Assembly (NCBI GenBank): GCA_902547955.1
Contig: CACCPY010000002.1
Coordinates: forward strand, 62,001 to 126,000
Direction of reading: 5' to 3'
Source: an uncultured Alphaproteobacteria bacterium
Lineage (GTDB): Bacteria > Pseudomonadota > Alphaproteobacteria > Methylaequorales > Methylaequoraceae
DNA length: 64,000 nucleotides
Below the pieces are notes generated by a model. That model was not told the origin of the DNA and did no database searches. It worked only from the letters and a program-made list of their open reading frames with translations. Below are positions 62,135 to 64,000 of this stretch, piece by piece; position 1 is the stretch's first letter, and the number at the start of each line of letters is the position of its first letter. The position numbers were made by a program, and so were the translations under genes.

Positions 62135-62860
62135 ATGGAAGTTATTTTATTAGAAAGTTTTAACAAGCTTGGAAATATTGGTGATGTTGTAAATGTTAAA
62201 GATGGTTTTGCAAGAAACTATCTTATACCTCAAAAAAAAGCTTTGAGAGCCAATAAAGAAAATAAAGAACATTTTACCAAGATTAAGAAAGAATTGATTG
62301 AAAAAAATAACAAAGTAATTGAGGAAGCTAGAGAAAGCTTAAAAAAAATTTCAGGCGAGGAGATAATTTTTATAAGAAATGCAAGTGACAACGGACAACT
62401 ATATGGTTCTGTATCACCAAAAGATATTTCTAGCTATTTTGACCAAAAAAAAATCGACATCAAACCATCTAATATTAATCTTCACTCTGCAATTAAGAAG
62501 GTTGGTATTTACAGTATAAACATTAAGTTACATGCTGAGGTTGCATGTGACCTAAAAATAAATGTTGCCACATCACAAGAAAGTGCTAATGAGCAAAAGA
62601 ATGAGTTAAATAAATCTAACAAACCAAGTGTAAATATTAAGGACGAAGAAAGTAAAGTTCCAGTGGATGACGAAACAAATGCTTTAAAAAAAAATGAAGT
62701 AAAAAGCAAAACTAACAAACCATCGGATGAAAAGTCCAGAGCTAACACAAAATCTGATGTTTTAACAAAAAATGAAAATACTACAGTTGAAGAAAAAAGT
62801 GACAAAGATGATAAAGAAGAACATAAATCTCAAGAGATAAGCGAAAAAAAAGAAAAATAA
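62135..62860 (+). CDS. rplI: Ribosomal protein L9 with a long acidic/basic C-terminal tail
   Basis: The first 148 residues are L9: V-I-L-L-E-S-F-N-K-L-G-N-I-G-D-V-V-N-V-K-D-G-F-A-R-N-Y-L in two linked pieces, then the C-terminal domain with L-Y-G-S-V-S-P-K-D-I and I-N-I-K-L-H-A-E-V. After it come about 90 residues of lysine, serine, glutamate and asparagine low-complexity sequence absent from E. coli L9. The tail is still an open frame, so it is expressed. L9 sits on the L1 side of the large subunit. Confidence 0.94.
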   Translation: MEVILLESFNKLGNIGDVVNVKDGFARNYLIPQKKALRANKENKEHFTKIKKELIEKNNKVIEEARESLKKISGEEIIFIRNASDNGQLYGSVSPKDISSYFDQKKIDIKPSNINLHSAIKKVGIYSINIKLHAEVACDLKINVATSQESANEQKNELNKSNKPSVNIKDEESKVPVDDETNALKKNEVKSKTNKPSDEKSRANTKSDVLTKNENTTVEEKSDKDDKEEHKSQEISEKKEK

Positions 62861-62884
62861 AAGATTAATCAAATTTAAAATTTT

Positions 62885-63853
62885 ATGAGTCTGAGTATCG
62901 CCAATCAGTTTCTAATCCTTTTCTTGGGACTTTTTTTGGTGATAAAAGGTGCGGATATCTTATTATCAAGCGCAATATCAATTGGAATAAAATTAAAAGT
63001 TTCTGATTTTTTCATAGGATTAATTGTTATAGGTTTTGGGACTTCTTTGTCAGAACTCCTAGTGTCCTTGAAAGCTGTTTTAGAAAACTCTACTGATTTA
63101 TCCATTGGTAACATTATAGGATCGAATATTTCAAATGTAATTTTGGTTTTAGGTTTTGCATTATCAATTTCCAATTTGCAATTTAAAAACATAAAAAAAT
63201 TTGATATTTATTTTCACCTCTTTATTCACATAATTTTTATTACAATTTTCTTCTTTTATACTTTTAACATGATTTTTGGAATTATATTTATTTTAACTTT
63301 CTTGTTTTACTTATTAAAAAGTATAAAAAACTCTTCTTCAAACGAAGTTGGTAATATTGAATTAGAAAAAGATAAACTTTCTAAGTTATCATACGGAAAC
63401 CCAATTAAATTCGGTATCCCAATAATTTTTGTTTCGATTATTATCACTTTATTAGGTGCAAAACTTACTGTAAGTTCAGCTTTAAATATTTCCTATATTT
63501 TAAACATAGCTGACTCCTTTTTAGGACTTTCAATAATTGCAATCGGCACATCCCTACCTGAGATCGCAACTTCAATCAGAGCTGCAAAAAAAAAAAAATC
63601 AGACATAATAATTGGTAATATAGTAGGTTCAAATATTTACAACTTGTTATTGATTCTAGGAACATCTTCCTTATTTGAAAATTTTGGTTATAACAAAAAC
63701 TTTTTAATATCAGAAGTTTTCTTTTTAGTTTTTTGTATTCTGTTACTTACCATTCTTTTAATTAAAAATTTCAAGTTTCAAAGAAATCACTCTTATATTT
63801 TAATATTTTTATACTTTGGTTACTTATACAATCTTTATAACTCAAATTTTTAG
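62885..63853 (+). CDS. Calcium/sodium antiporter (YrbG family)
   Basis: A 322-residue exchanger with ten hydrophobic helices and two alpha-repeat motifs: G-F-G-T-S-L-S-E-L with S-I-G-N-I-I-G-S-N-I-S-N in the first half and A-I-G-T-S-L-P-E-I with I-I-G-N-I-V-G-S-N-I-Y-N in the second. These repeats bind the cation; family members move Ca or Na/K across the membrane. 24 bases after rplI; probably separate in function. Confidence 0.92.
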   Translation: MSLSIANQFLILFLGLFLVIKGADILLSSAISIGIKLKVSDFFIGLIVIGFGTSLSELLVSLKAVLENSTDLSIGNIIGSNISNVILVLGFALSISNLQFKNIKKFDIYFHLFIHIIFITIFFFYTFNMIFGIIFILTFLFYLLKSIKNSSSNEVGNIELEKDKLSKLSYGNPIKFGIPIIFVSIIITLLGAKLTVSSALNISYILNIADSFLGLSIIAIGTSLPEIATSIRAAKKKKSDIIIGNIVGSNIYNLLLILGTSSLFENFGYNKNFLISEVFFLVFCILLLTILLIKNFKFQRNHSYILIFLYFGYLYNLYNSNF

Positions 63854-63928
63854 AGTTTTACACGTTTTCCACTTAATTCACAGCCAGAAAATTGATGCTT
63901 TAAGTATTAGTTTTGGTATTATTATTAA

Positions 63929-64000
63929 ATGTCCTCAGATCAATCAAATAACCTAACCAACTTATTATCAAAAGACGTAACAAAAATCTCCAGAGAAGCC
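63929..64000 (+). CDS. First 24 codons of an unidentified gene, cut by the window end
   Basis: An ATG at 63929 opens a frame that runs to the window edge, beginning M-S-S-D-Q-S-N-N-L-T-N-L-L-S-K-D-V. No recognisable motif is present in this short stretch. There is no strong ribosome binding site visible before it, so the start itself is tentative. Confidence 0.4.
   Translation, partial: MSSDQSNNLTNLLSKDVTKISREA

Overview
The window is a gene-dense, very AT-rich segment (long A/T runs, intergenic gaps usually under 100 bases, many overlapping genes) of what looks like a streamlined, flagellated alphaproteobacterium. The assignment rests on gene content and order: HdaA beside a DUF2066 protein and divergent purM-purN, a tiny aa3 cytochrome oxidase subunit IV, pepA-holC-ndk, pyrB-pyrC'-plsY-topA-rnr-DUF983-rpmG, and gmk-mltG-fabF-acpP-fabG-fabD facing rpsF-rpsR-DUF2232-rplI. 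I cannot name the genus.

Layout. 1-2821: a TRAP transporter with its two permease genes convergent to the binding-protein gene. 2833-2908: tRNA-Val(GAC). 2980-20763: a flagellar island holding a FlgE/FlgG-like protein, the flhA-flhF-flhG-fliA operon with a small unknown gene at its end, FlgP/FlgT/LysM-like/FlgA/FlgM/FlgN-like/DUF2802-like genes, an unknown lipoprotein plus acidic repeat protein, and flgB-C-D-E-F with a 1298-residue hook protein. 21031-27367: EamA transporter, ornithine decarboxylase-like enzyme, 1-Cys peroxiredoxin, two photolyases with a DUF2256 mini-gene, a MAPEG protein and tRNA-Ser(GCT). 27375-39667: gatCAB, ruvX, a CoA transferase, pyrB/pyrC', plsY, topA, rnr, DUF983 and rpmG. 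39660-48253: aspS, rnd, hdaA, DUF2066, purMN, coxIV-like, ndk, holC, pepA. 48323-55695: the envelope operon lptF-lptG-lptD-surA-pdxA-rsmA. 55684-60492: gmk, mltG and fatty-acid synthesis genes. 60610-64000: ribosomal proteins S6, S18 and L9, a membrane protein, a Ca/Na exchanger and the first codons of an unidentified gene.

How it works together. The flagellar genes carry recognisable sigma-54 promoters (GG-N10-GC) at five places, including a divergent pair between flhA and flgP and two antiparallel promoters occupying the same 28 bases between flgB and an uncharacterised acidic repeat protein. fliA (sigma-28), flgM (its antagonist), flhF and flhG imply a polar-flagellum style hierarchy, and FlgP/FlgT-like proteins suggest accessory outer rings like those of Vibrio. 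The rest is mostly housekeeping.

Most notable: the overlapping sigma-54 promoters and the unknown two-gene operon they serve, a FlhF that has lost two GTPase motifs, a purM that seems to lack any usual start codon, apparently leaderless sigma-54 and rpmG transcripts, a tRNA-Val with C33, absence of dprA from its usual place, a short RNase R, and convergent gene pairs whose 3' ends overlap. All functional calls come from reading the sequence; no database search was run.
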